From Bacillota bacterium (GTDB lineage: Bacteria; Bacillota; SHA-98; UBA4971), in the NCBI GenBank assembly GCA_012842395.1, contig DUSX01000017.1:186001-250000 (forward strand): a stretch of 64,000 nt of DNA. Direction: 5' to 3'. The translations under genes and the position numbers were made by a program. This document shows positions 1-8,019 of the stretch, one piece after another. Each line of letters opens with the position of its first letter. The first letter of the stretch is position 1. The notes below the pieces were generated by a model, which was not told where the DNA came from, ran no database searches, and saw only the letters and a program-made list of their open reading frames with translations.

Positions 1-2
1 CC

Positions 3-155
3 TTGCGCGCAGCCGTTTTCTTGCAATACAAGGTCACCGAGTACGGCGGGCATGATGAGTCTGCTTCTCTGCTCTTGATGGCGGTAAGGATGTCGCTGCT
101 CGCACGACGAGGCGCCTGGGATTCGGACGGAGCCCGCCTCGAATTCAAGTGGTGA
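3..155 (+). CDS. C-terminal end of an unidentified protein (partial)
   Basis: An open frame enters from the left edge and gives 50 residues ending ARLEFKW before TGA. The start lies outside the window. The end overlaps the stop of the convergent protease gene by about 11 bp, as is common for tail-to-tail neighbours. No motif is recognisable, and the fragment could be chance open frame in GC-rich DNA. Confidence 0.35.
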   Translation: MRAAVFLQYKVTEYGGHDESASLLLMAVRMSLLARRGAWDSDGARLEFKW

Positions 156-1236
156 CGCCCAGAGCGTCCAACACGCTGGTCATTCTATTGTAGATCGTCG
201 ATCTATCGGAGCCGGCGAACAAGAGGCCCACCGCCCGCACCTCGGCGTCCACTAGGACCGACCCGGAATCGCCTCCGTCAGCCATTGGGCTCGTCACGAT
301 CTGATCCCTGAAAATCGCCGTGACGTTGCCAGAGTATACCACCCTAACCGTCGTGTCGACCGATGTTATTTCGCCGGTCGTCACCCCCGTTGTCCGGCCG
401 CTCTTTCTCACCGCCATTCCGAGCTCCGGCTCGGTCACGCCCCGGAGCTCGCCCAAGTCAAGGATAGATGGTTCAATGGAGTCGGGGCGGAGCGGCCTGG
501 CGAGCGCCGCGTCCACGGTGTTCGCCGCAAACGGGAACTGCCTTATTACTATCTCGACGCGCGCCGACGTTCCGGTCGCGCGCAGCCAGTTGTTCATCGC
601 CTTCTCGGCGGCCCTCGAGGCCATGCATGCAGGCACCCTGCCGGACATATGAATCGGCACAAACCTTTCCAGGACAGCTATGCGGTCCCGCTCGACCGTC
701 CCCCCGTCGGCCGCTCCCGGCTGGACGATCGGGTCGCCCGCCCTTGCCCTGCCATCGCGACCCGAAGTCGCATTTGCCAGCACATGGTTGCACGAGAGGA
801 TGAAAGGCTCGCCCGTTTTATTGTCCCATACGACCGCCCCAAATGTGCCGGCTGTCGTCTGATAGTGCCCTATGCTCACGCCCGGCCGCGCCGGGCGCAT
901 CCGCTCCAGCCTGCGTGCACATGAGCCCGAGGTCGGGGCGCCGACCGTGCTGCTCACGTTCTCCTCCCCATGGTCAGCAGCACCCACGCGAGCTCCAAGG
1001 AAACGTATCTCTCCGACCTCCACCACATCGGTGGGGATCCCACGCACTTCGGCGGGCACCATGTCCTGAGCCTCGAGGACCCTTCCCGGAACCTTCTGCT
1101 TCACGAGGACCACGATGCACTCAGCGGAAGTCCGCACGCCAGCTGTGGCCTTGTATCCACGCCCCACGCCTACAACGTTGGGCAGGCTCATCAGTCTCAA
1201 GGTCTCGTCCTCGAGGACACGGGATATTCGGGCCAT
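145..1236 (-). CDS. Trypsin-like serine protease
   Basis: A 363-residue protein with a trypsin-fold (S1-like) protease domain. The N-terminal 90 residues look like the lead-in seen in bacterial Nal1-type or chymotrypsin-like peptidases. His151 in SCNHV is the likely catalytic histidine, Asp242 in NTVDAAL a plausible acid, and Ser324 in GGDSGS the nucleophile. No clear signal peptide is seen, so its location is uncertain. The ATG is preceded by GAGGTGATT at normal distance. It lies 59 bp after the subtilisin-like gene on the same strand, so the two are probably co-transcribed. The substrate is unknown. Confidence 0.8.
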   Translation of the reverse strand: MARISRVLEDETLRLMSLPNVVGVGRGYKATAGVRTSAECIVVLVKQKVPGRVLEAQDMVPAEVRGIPTDVVEVGEIRFLGARVGAADHGEENVSSTVGAPTSGSCARRLERMRPARPGVSIGHYQTTAGTFGAVVWDNKTGEPFILSCNHVLANATSGRDGRARAGDPIVQPGAADGGTVERDRIAVLERFVPIHMSGRVPACMASRAAEKAMNNWLRATGTSARVEIVIRQFPFAANTVDAALARPLRPDSIEPSILDLGELRGVTEPELGMAVRKSGRTTGVTTGEITSVDTTVRVVYSGNVTAIFRDQIVTSPMADGGDSGSVLVDAEVRAVGLLFAGSDRSTIYNRMTSVLDALGVTT

Positions 1237-1295
1237 ACTGAATCACCTCGCCACTCACAGGAAAGCCGGGGGCTTGAGGACCCGGGCTCGGGTTT

Positions 1296-2477
1296 CTAGG
1301 CGGACAGGCGCACGCGTGTTACTGCCGCGCCTGCGTTCACCACGCCCGACCCTTGTTGATCTGGAGAGAACCCTGGCAGCTTGGTAGCCGTCCGGCACAG
1401 AACCTCTCGAACACCATCTCTCGCGAGCCCAGGGGAGATGGAGAGGAGCAAAGCCGCGGCTCCCGTCACATGAGGGCATGCCATGGACGTCCCGGTCAGG
1501 CTCTTGTAACCGCCCTCCCTGTACGTCGAGTAGATGTCTTCCCCTGGAGCAGCCATCGCCACCTGCTCGCCCGAGTTGCTGAACGCCGCGATCCGGTCGT
1601 CGCGGGTTGAAGCGGCGACGGCAATGACGTTGGGGTCGCGGGCCGGATAGAGCACGTTGTCGCGTCTGCCGTCGTTGCCAGCGGCGGCTACCATGATGAT
1701 GCCGGTTTGCGCCGCCTTCTGGATAGCCATCGCCAGGGCTTTACTGGAGTCGATCGTCCCGAAGCTCATGTTGATGATGTGCACGCGGTTCGCGATGCAC
1801 CATTCCACGCCCTGCACGATATCGGATACCTGCCCCTGTCCTTTCGAGTCAAACGCCTTGACTGCGTACAGCCTTGCTTCGGGGGCAACGCCCACGACCC
1901 CGAGATCGTTGTTGCAAGCGGCGATGATGCCCGCCACGTGGGTGCCGTGGCCGTTGTCATCGATGACGTTCGTCGTCTCGTTGATGCAATCGAAGCCGCC
2001 GTCGATGTTGGCTTTGAGGTCCGGGTGGTTCATGTCAATTCCCGTGTCAAGGACGGCCACACGCACACCTCTGCCGCTCGCATGGGCCCACGCCTCGGGC
2101 GCCCGGACCTTGGCGATTCCCCACGGGACTATCTGCTGGCGCGGACGCGGGCGCGGTCTCGGGACGAAAAAGCAAGCGCTGTTTATGGAGATGACGAGGT
2201 CGTCCTCGACCCACGCCACCTCGCCCGCGCGCGAAAGGAGGCCCATGGCCGTAGCTTCCTCGGGGAAAACGCATGCAGCGCCGTTGACGATCGGCAGTTG
2301 CTTCTTGAGCTTTCCTCCGCACTCCTCAACTATGGAGCGGACCCTGTCAGGGTCCACGTCGGGCTTGAACAACACGATCTTGCGGACGGGCCGGGGCCCT
2401 GTGTCCCGTGCGCTCTGGCGCAGTCTGCGCACGAGAGCGGCAAGTGCCATGAGGTAGACGACATAACTCGGGAGCAT
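1296..2477 (-). CDS. Subtilisin-like serine protease (S8 family)
   Basis: A 393-residue subtilase with the full triad: Asp144 in AVLDTGID, His177 in GHGTHVAG and Ser331 in GTSMACPH, with Asn268 as the oxyanion residue. Residues about 30-95 look like an I9-type inhibitor propeptide, so the enzyme is probably made as a zymogen. The N-terminus (LPSYVVYLMALAALV) is hydrophobic and may be a short signal or anchor. The start is an ATG behind GGAGG. The length is normal for a bacterial S8 protease. It lies just downstream of three tiny membrane-protein genes on the same strand. Confidence 0.9.
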   Translation of the reverse strand: MLPSYVVYLMALAALVRRLRQSARDTGPRPVRKIVLFKPDVDPDRVRSIVEECGGKLKKQLPIVNGAACVFPEEATAMGLLSRAGEVAWVEDDLVISINSACFFVPRPRPRPRQQIVPWGIAKVRAPEAWAHASGRGVRVAVLDTGIDMNHPDLKANIDGGFDCINETTNVIDDNGHGTHVAGIIAACNNDLGVVGVAPEARLYAVKAFDSKGQGQVSDIVQGVEWCIANRVHIINMSFGTIDSSKALAMAIQKAAQTGIIMVAAAGNDGRRDNVLYPARDPNVIAVAASTRDDRIAAFSNSGEQVAMAAPGEDIYSTYREGGYKSLTGTSMACPHVTGAAALLLSISPGLARDGVREVLCRTATKLPGFSPDQQGSGVVNAGAAVTRVRLSA

Positions 2478-2579
2478 GCGTCTAATCCTCCTTTATGGCA
2501 GACTTCGATGACGCTAAATGATATTCCGAACGAGAGACGACGGTGAGTCATGGAACCGCGCGGCGCCGGGCTCCGCGCA

Positions 2580-2613
2580 GAAGGGCCCCGGCCCTGGAGG
2601 CCGAAGGCCCTTC
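2580..2613 (-). terminator. Hairpin between microprotein genes and the subtilase
   Basis: GAAGGGCC at 2580-2587 pairs with GGCCCTTC at 2606-2613, and the stem can be extended by CGCA/TGCG with one bulge. It lies between the last microprotein gene and the subtilase. No clear U-tract follows, so it may be an attenuating or processing hairpin. Confidence 0.45.
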
Positions 2614-2643
2614 GTGCGAGGAGGCTGTGAGTTGGTACCGAGG

Positions 2644-2757
2644 TCATGCTCGCCGGGCATAGCTTGCGGCGAGCGTTGTGGAGAACGCCACGAGCTGCGG
2701 CAGCAACAGAACGAACAGGAGTATGATGATCCACCAGTGTTCGAGTTGCTGTACCAC
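2644..2757 (-). CDS. 37-residue single-pass membrane microprotein (paralogue 1)
   Basis: A GTG-started frame of 37 residues beginning MVQQLEHWW, followed by the hydrophobic run IIILLFVLLLP and a tail ending SYARRA. GGAGGAG lies 7 nt before the GTG, strong support for translation. It shares the WWIIILLF core with the next two genes upstream but has a diverged C-terminus without the PWSK ending. It reads as a single transmembrane helix with a short N-terminus. The function is unknown. The hydrophobic pattern recalls small spore-associated YjcZ-type peptides, but I cannot show homology. Confidence 0.7.
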   Translation of the reverse strand: MVQQLEHWWIIILLFVLLLPQLVAFSTTLAASYARRA

Positions 2758-2805
2758 CTTTTTGCTCCTCCCCGGTTCCCCGGCTTCACCCGCCCGCCGG
2801 ACGCG

Positions 2806-2913
2806 TCACGCGTTCTTGCTCCACGGGAAGAACGGGAAGAAGATGAGGAACATTGGGATGAGGAGGATGAAGAGCAATATGATTATCCACCAGAATTCGA
2901 GCTCCTGGGTCAT
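2806..2913 (-). CDS. 35-residue single-pass membrane microprotein (paralogue 2)
   Basis: An ATG-started frame of 35 residues starting MTQELEFWWIIILLF and ending FPWSKNA. The centre is one long hydrophobic helix with Pro20 near its middle. An AAAGGGGGG site lies just upstream. It is nearly identical in length and sequence to the gene at 3046-3153, with most differences conservative (I/V, F/L), which suggests selection on the protein. The function is unknown. Confidence 0.75.
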   Translation of the reverse strand: MTQELEFWWIIILLFILLIPMFLIFFPFFPWSKNA

Positions 2914-3045
2914 GAGAAGCCCCCCTTTCCTCACTTTTCATGAGGTTCCGCACCGTCTGGCTCTAGCCCACGCCGGGCCGACCCGCCGGACGGACCACCG
3001 GATACTCCCGTTGCCCTGCCTCCCCGCGTGCAGGCCTTCATGGGA

Positions 3046-3153
3046 TCAGGCCTTCTTGCTCCAAGGGAAGAGCGGGAAGAAGACCAGGAACATCGGGATG
3101 AGCAGGACGAACAGCAGTATGATTATCCACCAGAACTCGATCTCTTGGGTCAC
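3046..3153 (-). CDS. 35-residue single-pass membrane microprotein (paralogue 3)
   Basis: A GTG-started frame of 35 residues, MTQEIEFWWIIILLF onward, ending FPWSKKA. GGGAGGT sits 7 nt upstream of the GTG. An ATG a few bases further upstream is in a different frame and gives no family match, so the GTG is preferred. It is the first of three tandem paralogues in transcription order. Nothing recognisable lies in the 270 bp between it and the upstream 67-residue gene. Confidence 0.75.
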   Translation of the reverse strand: MTQEIEFWWIIILLFVLLIPMFLVFFPLFPWSKKA

Positions 3154-3424
3154 CTGTCATACCTCCCTTCGTCTCCATGCGCAGGGGCACCTGAAGGACC
3201 CACCGTCCTTCCTTCTTCGTGCCTAACGACGTCCCCGCCCGCGCGCGATCGCTCCATACGACCCCCGCCTCGCTACTATCATATGGAGCGCCGCCCGGGT
3301 TTGCTCCTCGCCACGACACCAGCTCTCATCTCACCGGCTCCATCGCACGCCCGATCCAGGCGTTGGCAGACGCCCAGCCCGGCCCAGGAGGTCCGCCACA
3401 GGTCGTCCTGGGCTGCACGCGCCT

Positions 3425-3628
3425 CTACTTGGCGTCGGTGTACAGGCCGCCCGAGAACGGCGGGCCGTCTCCGGATACAGGTGGGGGCGGGACGGCTGGC
3501 GACGGAACGAAGAACGCGAGGATCGCGGCTACCAAGAAGAATATGCTGCCCAAAAGGTCGAGAACGTCTATGATCCTGTCCAGACTGGTCTGCTCCGCAA
3601 CCCTTCCTCGTAGTCTTTTGAGGAGCAC
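3425..3628 (-). CDS. Small membrane protein, 67 residues, unknown function
   Basis: A GTG start behind GAGGAGG gives VLLKRLRGRVAEQ, then a hydrophobic segment (LLGSIFFLVAAILAFFV) and a proline- and glycine-rich tail ending LYTDAK. One transmembrane helix is predicted by eye, with a basic N-terminus and an extended tail. A longer in-frame version starting near 3679 lacks a ribosome site. It follows the 121-residue gene by 57 bp and probably belongs to the same transcript as the microproteins. Confidence 0.6.
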   Translation of the reverse strand: MLLKRLRGRVAEQTSLDRIIDVLDLLGSIFFLVAAILAFFVPSPAVPPPPVSGDGPPFSGGLYTDAK

Positions 3629-3685
3629 GTCGTGGTCACCTCCTCGAAGGCGACCCTCTCCAAGGCGCGAGCACCTCATCCCTCC

Positions 3686-4051
3686 TTATCCCTCGGCATG
3701 CGGGACGCCCAGATCGCCACCGTCCACCGGGCGCGACGAGAGAGCGTCCTTGACCTCCGCAGGCACGTCTTGCGCGCTCAGGTCAGCGACCGCCTGGAGA
3801 ACGACGCTCACGAGTTGACGTCGGGTTTCCTCGGGCATTGCGGCGAGTAGCCCCTGAGCGATCTTCGTCAATTCAAGAGGGTCAAAAAGCTGAGACGTAG
3901 AGTAACCAAACCCGCTCAGAAGGCCTTTGAGCGTCTCCTGGTTTTCAGGCGAGATCCCCGCTTCACGGAGGATCCCCGCAAGCGACCCTCCCTGGTTTTC
4001 CTGAAGACCCTTGCGGATTCTAGCTACAAGTTCCTCCATGTCGTTCGCCAT
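3686..4051 (-). CDS. Hypothetical helical protein, 121 residues
   Basis: The protein starts MANDMEELVARIRKGLQ and appears soluble and largely alpha-helical, with a Gly/Phe/Tyr stretch (LLSGFGYSTSQLF) in the middle and an acidic end. GGAAGGTGGG precedes the ATG at slightly long spacing. It is the first gene of the minus-strand cluster leading to the microproteins and proteases, and it is divergent from the 251-residue coiled-coil gene. I recognise no family. Confidence 0.6.
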   Translation of the reverse strand: MANDMEELVARIRKGLQENQGGSLAGILREAGISPENQETLKGLLSGFGYSTSQLFDPLELTKIAQGLLAAMPEETRRQLVSVVLQAVADLSAQDVPAEVKDALSSRPVDGGDLGVPHAEG

Positions 4052-4309
4052 GTGTGTTATGTCCCACCTTCCCGGCCTGGTGCTTCCCGCACGGACCGGA
4101 GTACTATGGCAGGGCGGTGCCCTGCGCTGATAGATCGTATTCGGATCGGGGTGCTTTGGTGAAGAGGAACAGCCGGCCTAAGGCTGCCAGCGCCTACGGG
4201 GGAAGTGGGAGACCTGCGCCGCCTCGCACAGTTGTGAGCCAGCCTCATATAATGTAGTGCCGACCGTACGAGACTCTACGGGTATAGATAGGCAGCGGGG
4301 TGGTTTTCC

Positions 4310-5065
4310 ATGGAGGTTCAGGATACCAGGGATTCCCGTCGAGAGATACAGACGTTACAGGAGGCGGTCGCCCAGCAGACCTTGATACTGCAACGGTTGG
4401 AGCGAGGCCTCAAAAGGCTCGAGGAATCTTACGACAACGTGTCGTTGAGGCTCGAAGCCATCGAAACCGCCCGGCAAGGAAACGGCCCGGGGGGCGCGGC
4501 CCTTGCGCCTGAGAAGGGGCAGGCCGGAAACACCGGGAACGCTGCAAAACCCACCGTCGGGAACAGGGAGTACATGCGAGATCGGGCTTCCCGCGCGCAC
4601 AGCAGCCCGGCCGCCACGAACGTCCCAGAGGCCGTGAACGCCCCCGCCGCTAACCCCCGACCACCCGAACCCGGCGAACCCACGCAAGGCGACGGCGGAC
4701 AAAGCGAGACCCCGGCAAGGCCCGGCACGCCGGCTTCGCGCCCGGATCTGCTCGCCCGTGCGAAGGTAGCCATCCGCAGCGCCATCGCCGACGGCACCGT
4801 GAACAACACTTTGGACAAGGTCCAATCCTCGCTCAAGCTGGCTGACGAGGCAGCGGGGGCTCTTGCCCAGATCAGCGCGCTTGTCAAGTCCTCGCTGACC
4901 GAAAGCGCAAGCTTACAGGGATCCGGACCGCCTCCCATCCCGGGCGGCTCCATCACGCTCCTCCTGGAGCTTGCAAAGACGCCGCAGTTCCAAAGGTTTG
5001 CCGCGAGCATGCTCACGCAGTTCCTGAAAGATGCGGACCCGGCCGCTCGGGAGTCCACAGGCTAG
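4310..5065 (+). CDS. Hypothetical protein with N-terminal coiled coil, 251 residues
   Basis: Residues about 8-50 form a heptad-like coiled coil (EIQTLQEAVAQQTLILQRLE). Residues about 55-140 are a low-complexity linker rich in Pro, Ala and Gly. The C-terminal 110 residues are helical, with segments such as DKVQSSLKLADEAAGALAQI and a last amphipathic region (LLLELAKTPQFQRFAASML). There is no signal peptide or clear membrane segment. It is followed 61 bp later by a plus-strand microprotein related to the minus-strand trio, so the two may be co-expressed. Family unknown. Confidence 0.65.
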   Translation: MEVQDTRDSRREIQTLQEAVAQQTLILQRLERGLKRLEESYDNVSLRLEAIETARQGNGPGGAALAPEKGQAGNTGNAAKPTVGNREYMRDRASRAHSSPAATNVPEAVNAPAANPRPPEPGEPTQGDGGQSETPARPGTPASRPDLLARAKVAIRSAIADGTVNNTLDKVQSSLKLADEAAGALAQISALVKSSLTESASLQGSGPPPIPGGSITLLLELAKTPQFQRFAASMLTQFLKDADPAARESTG

Positions 5066-5126
5066 CCTGACCGGACCCAACCGAACCGGGGCGCGACCTG
5101 CCCGACTTCGAAAGGAGGTAGCGTAG

Positions 5127-5237
5127 ATGACCCAGGAATTCTATACCATAATGTGGATAATCCTCATCTGCCTCATCGTATTCATTCCCATCATATTCCT
5201 GTTCTTCTTCATCCCGCTTGGCTCGAAGGCGAACTGA
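5127..5237 (+). CDS. 36-residue single-pass membrane microprotein (plus-strand relative)
   Basis: An ATG 6 nt after AAAGGAGGTA gives 36 residues starting MTQEFYTIMWIILICLIVF and ending PLGSKAN. The MTQE start, the Trp-Ile-Ile onset of the helix, the central Pro and the Ser-Lys near the end match the minus-strand trio, although the helix itself has diverged. It lies between the coiled-coil gene and a perfect 17-bp hairpin. Function unknown. Confidence 0.75.
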   Translation: MTQEFYTIMWIILICLIVFIPIIFLFFFIPLGSKAN

Positions 5238-5266
5238 TGAAGAAAAGCAACGCCACCGCCACGTCG

Positions 5267-5312
5267 CGACCGAGGGGGTGGGCGCCATCCGGGCAGCCCA
5301 CCCCCTCGGTCG
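5267..5312 (+). terminator. Perfect 17-bp hairpin, probable terminator
   Basis: Positions 5267-5283 and 5296-5312 are exact reverse complements around a 12-nt loop. The hairpin sits 30 bp after the plus-strand microprotein, between convergent transcription units (sucD ends at 5451 on the other strand). There is no U-tract on either side, so it may act as a bidirectional block or mRNA end. Confidence 0.6.
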
Positions 5313-5376
5313 TGCGCCCATTCGCAGGCCGGTCCCGTGATGCACCGTTTGTCAAGGCACCCCGCTCGGAACGCCC

Positions 5377-5440
5377 TCCCCGGGGGGCAAAACCCGCAAC
5401 CCTAGCGGCGTCAAGAAAGCAGACGAAAACTTATGGCGCC
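5377..5440. repeat. Family A repeat, truncated copy (A1)
   Basis: Only one arm of the dispersed palindromic element is present. It has the string GCAACCCTAGCGGCGTCAAG followed by an AGACGAAAACTT block and ends ACTTATGGCGCC. The same arm occurs at the outer ends of the copies near 21.2 kb and 53.9 kb. Confidence 0.7.
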
Positions 5441-5450
5441 GTACCTAGAG

Positions 5451-6332
5451 CTACAAGCCGAGCGCCCGCCCTGTCAGGTTAGCTATCTCCGCAATGGTGT
5501 CGGCAACGGGCACGCCCACGGCCCGGAACGCCCTCACCTTCGACTCCGCAGTTCCCATGCTGCCCGAGACTATAGCACCGGCGTGCCCCATGCGTTTGCC
5601 GGGCGGTGCGGTGCGCCCCGACACGAAGGCGATCACCGGCTTACTCATGTGATCGCGGATGAACGCCGCCGCGTCTTCCTCGTCCTGCCCGCCGATCTCA
5701 CCGATGAGGACCACTGCCTTGGTGCTTGGATCCTGCTCGAACTCGGCAAGGCAATCGACGAAGGTCGTCCCGATGACCGGGTCGCCGCCGACGCCCACAC
5801 ACGTAGACTGCCCTATCCCCGTGGACGTCAGGAGGTTCACCACCTCGTACGTGAGCGTCCCGCTTCTCGACACGAGTCCGACCGGGCCGGGAACAAAGAT
5901 GCGCCCCGGCATGATCCCCACAAGGGTTTCGCCGCTCGTCACGATCCCCGGGCAGTTCGGCCCGATGATGCGTCCTCTCCAGCCACGTGCTTTCGCAGCG
6001 TCAAGCACGGCCAGCACGTCCAAAGTCGGTATGCCCTCCGTAATGCACACCACCGTCTCGACCCCGGCCGCGAGCGCCTCGGCCACGGCATCAGCGGCCG
6101 CAGGAGCCGGCACGAACACGCACGACGCGTTGGCGCCCGCACGTTCCACAGCCTCGGCCACCGTGTCGTACACGGGCACTCCATCCACCTCGGACCCGCC
6201 GCGGCCCGGGGTCACACCCGCCACCACGCTCGTGCCATACTCCCTCATGCGGTTTGTGTGGAACCGGCCCTCCCTGCCGGTTATGCCCTGAACGACAAGC
6301 CTGGTGCCACTTCCCACGAAGATGCCCATCAT
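5451..6332 (-). CDS. sucD: Succinate-CoA ligase, alpha subunit
   Basis: A 293-residue cytoplasmic subunit that binds CoA and carries the phospho-histidine of ADP- or GDP-forming succinyl-CoA synthetase. It interconverts succinyl-CoA with succinate plus nucleoside triphosphate. The N-terminal Rossmann CoA domain has [13 protein letters not shown], and the C-terminal part has the active-site loop GHAGAIVSG with the histidine. Two adjacent ATG codons overlap the stop of sucC; the second is better spaced from GGGGGAGG. Length is normal. It is the last gene of the long minus-strand array. Confidence 0.96.
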   Translation of the reverse strand: MMGIFVGSGTRLVVQGITGREGRFHTNRMREYGTSVVAGVTPGRGGSEVDGVPVYDTVAEAVERAGANASCVFVPAPAAADAVAEALAAGVETVVCITEGIPTLDVLAVLDAAKARGWRGRIIGPNCPGIVTSGETLVGIMPGRIFVPGPVGLVSRSGTLTYEVVNLLTSTGIGQSTCVGVGGDPVIGTTFVDCLAEFEQDPSTKAVVLIGEIGGQDEEDAAAFIRDHMSKPVIAFVSGRTAPPGKRMGHAGAIVSGSMGTAESKVRAFRAVGVPVADTIAEIANLTGRALGL

Positions 6333-7474
6333 ACGACCTCCCCCGCGGCAAGCGCCACCGCCCTCTTTGCTGCATCCGCCATGTCCTCCACGGCGATCAT
6401 CATGGGGGTCCCGCGCAGAAGCGCTCTGCCTTCCTCTTCTCTCGTTCCCACCAGCCGCACGACCATCGGCACGCGCACGCCCACCGACTCCGCAGCCGCA
6501 AGAAGCCCGGAGGCCACTTCATCGCAGCGTGTGATGCCGCCGAAGACATTTATGAGGATCGATTTCACGCGGCTGTCCATGAGAATGAGCTCCAGAGCGT
6601 TCTTCACCACGTCGGCCCTGGCCCCGCCGCCAATGTCCAGGAAGTTCGCGGCGCGGCCACCCTCGGCGCTGATGGCGTCGAGCGTGGCCATGACGAGGCC
6701 CGCGCCGTTTCCGATGACGCCGATGTTGCCGTCCACTTTGACGTAGGTGAGGCCTCGCCTGTGGGCCTCCCGCTCGAGGGGGTCGTCGCTTTCATCCTCG
6801 GCGAGCGCCTGATACTCTGGATGTCGGAAAAGAGCGTTATCATCAATGGTGATCTTGGCGTCCGCAGCGACCACGTTGCCGTCCTCCGAGACCATGAGGG
6901 GGTTGATCTCCGCAAGGGACGCGTCCTCCCGAACAAAGAGCCGGAAGAGAGCGGCGAGGTACGCCCCTGCGTGGCTCACCGCCTTCCTGTCGAACCCGGC
7001 CGCGATCGCAAGCGACCTTGCCTCCCATGGTTCGAAGCCCGCTCTAGGGCTCACCCAGACCCTGGCGATCTTCTCCGGCGCCCGCGCGGCAACCTCCTCG
7101 ATGTCGACCCCGCCCTCGCTGCTCGCCATCACCACGATCGCGCGACGGGCGCGGTCAACGGTGATCCCGGCGTAATACTCCTTCTCAGCTCTCACAGCCT
7201 CTTCCACAAGCACCTTTGTCACGGCGAGGCCCTTGATGTTCATCCCGAGGATACGCGCGGCCTGGATCCTGGCCTCGTCGGGCGTGCCCGCAACCGCGAT
7301 GCCCCCGGCCTTGCCCCTCCCGCCCACGCGCACCTGGGCCTTCACGGCGACCACGCACCCGAGCCTGGCAGCGATCTCGCCCGCCTCATGGGCGGTGCTC
7401 GCCACTTCGCCCCTCGGGGTACGGATCCCGTAACGTCGCATTATCTCCTTCGCCTGGTATTCATGAAGCTTCAT
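6329..7474 (-). CDS. sucC: Succinate-CoA ligase, beta subunit
   Basis: A 381-residue ATP-grasp subunit, starting [17 protein letters not shown] as is typical for the family. The C-terminal region ([16 protein letters not shown]) is the part that contacts the alpha subunit and CoA pocket. It overlaps both korC upstream and sucD downstream by 4 bp, which implies translational coupling. With the adjacent 2-oxoacid:ferredoxin oxidoreductase it links 2-oxoglutarate and succinate. Confidence 0.96.
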   Translation of the reverse strand: MKLHEYQAKEIMRRYGIRTPRGEVASTAHEAGEIAARLGCVVAVKAQVRVGGRGKAGGIAVAGTPDEARIQAARILGMNIKGLAVTKVLVEEAVRAEKEYYAGITVDRARRAIVVMASSEGGVDIEEVAARAPEKIARVWVSPRAGFEPWEARSLAIAAGFDRKAVSHAGAYLAALFRLFVREDASLAEINPLMVSEDGNVVAADAKITIDDNALFRHPEYQALAEDESDDPLEREAHRRGLTYVKVDGNIGVIGNGAGLVMATLDAISAEGGRAANFLDIGGGARADVVKNALELILMDSRVKSILINVFGGITRCDEVASGLLAAAESVGVRVPMVVRLVGTREEEGRALLRGTPMMIAVEDMADAAKRAVALAAGEVV

Positions 7475-8019
7475 GTTCGACCCGCTGCCTCCCTCGCGCG
7501 CTCAATCCCCAGCCTGAACGCCTTAAGGTTGACATCCTCGGTTCCTCTCGGGACGCGATCGCCGAGCGCACGCTCCGCGGCCTCCAGGCTTACGAGCCCT
7601 GCGGTCCCAACAAGCGCGCCCAGGGCCACCATGTTGGCGGTCACCTGCCGACCGACCTCGTGCCTGGCGATATCAGTGATCGGGAGGAGCACCACGCGCG
7701 CGCCTTCCACGGTCGGCACTGTCTTGACGCTCGTTTCGTCCACGATGACAATGCCACCGGGCTTGACGCTCTCTGCGTACTTGTTGCATGCTTCCTGCGA
7801 CATCACCAGGACGACGTCGGGGACGCCGACCCTTGGGTAGTCGATGGGTTCGTCCGCGATTATGACCTCGGCGCGGCTCGCTCCCCCGCGCGCCTCCGGC
7901 CCGTATGACTGGGTCTGGACCACCTCGTGACCGTCGCGGATGGCCGCCTCGGCGAGGATGATGCCCGCGAGGATGAGCCCCTGTCCACCGCTCCCGGACA
8001 GCCGCACCTCGTTACGCAT
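7471..8019 (-). CDS. korC: 2-oxoacid:ferredoxin oxidoreductase, gamma subunit
   Basis: A 182-residue gamma subunit with the glycine-rich GSGGQGLILAGIILAEAA opening typical of the POR/KOR gamma family and the conserved QSYGPEARGG segment. Start chosen at the ATG (MRNEVRL) behind GAGGGGGT; an upstream TTG is also in frame. It overlaps korB and sucC by a few bases. Adjacent sucCD suggests 2-oxoglutarate as substrate, but related 2-oxoacids cannot be excluded. Confidence 0.9.
   Translation of the reverse strand: MRNEVRLSGSGGQGLILAGIILAEAAIRDGHEVVQTQSYGPEARGGASRAEVIIADEPIDYPRVGVPDVVLVMSQEACNKYAESVKPGGIVIVDETSVKTVPTVEGARVVLLPITDIARHEVGRQVTANMVALGALVGTAGLVSLEAAERALGDRVPRGTEDVNLKAFRLGIERAREAAGRT

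Noticed and set aside
4248-4253. TATAAT box upstream of the 251-residue coiled-coil gene
   Set aside because: No acceptable -35 sequence lies 16-18 bp upstream and no extended -10 is present, so it is not called as a promoter.
5433-7840. Long plus-strand open frames of 437 and 528 codons opposite sucD and sucC
   Set aside because: They are antisense shadows of strongly conserved genes in GC-rich DNA, have no ribosome sites and give low-complexity His/Arg/Pro-rich proteins.
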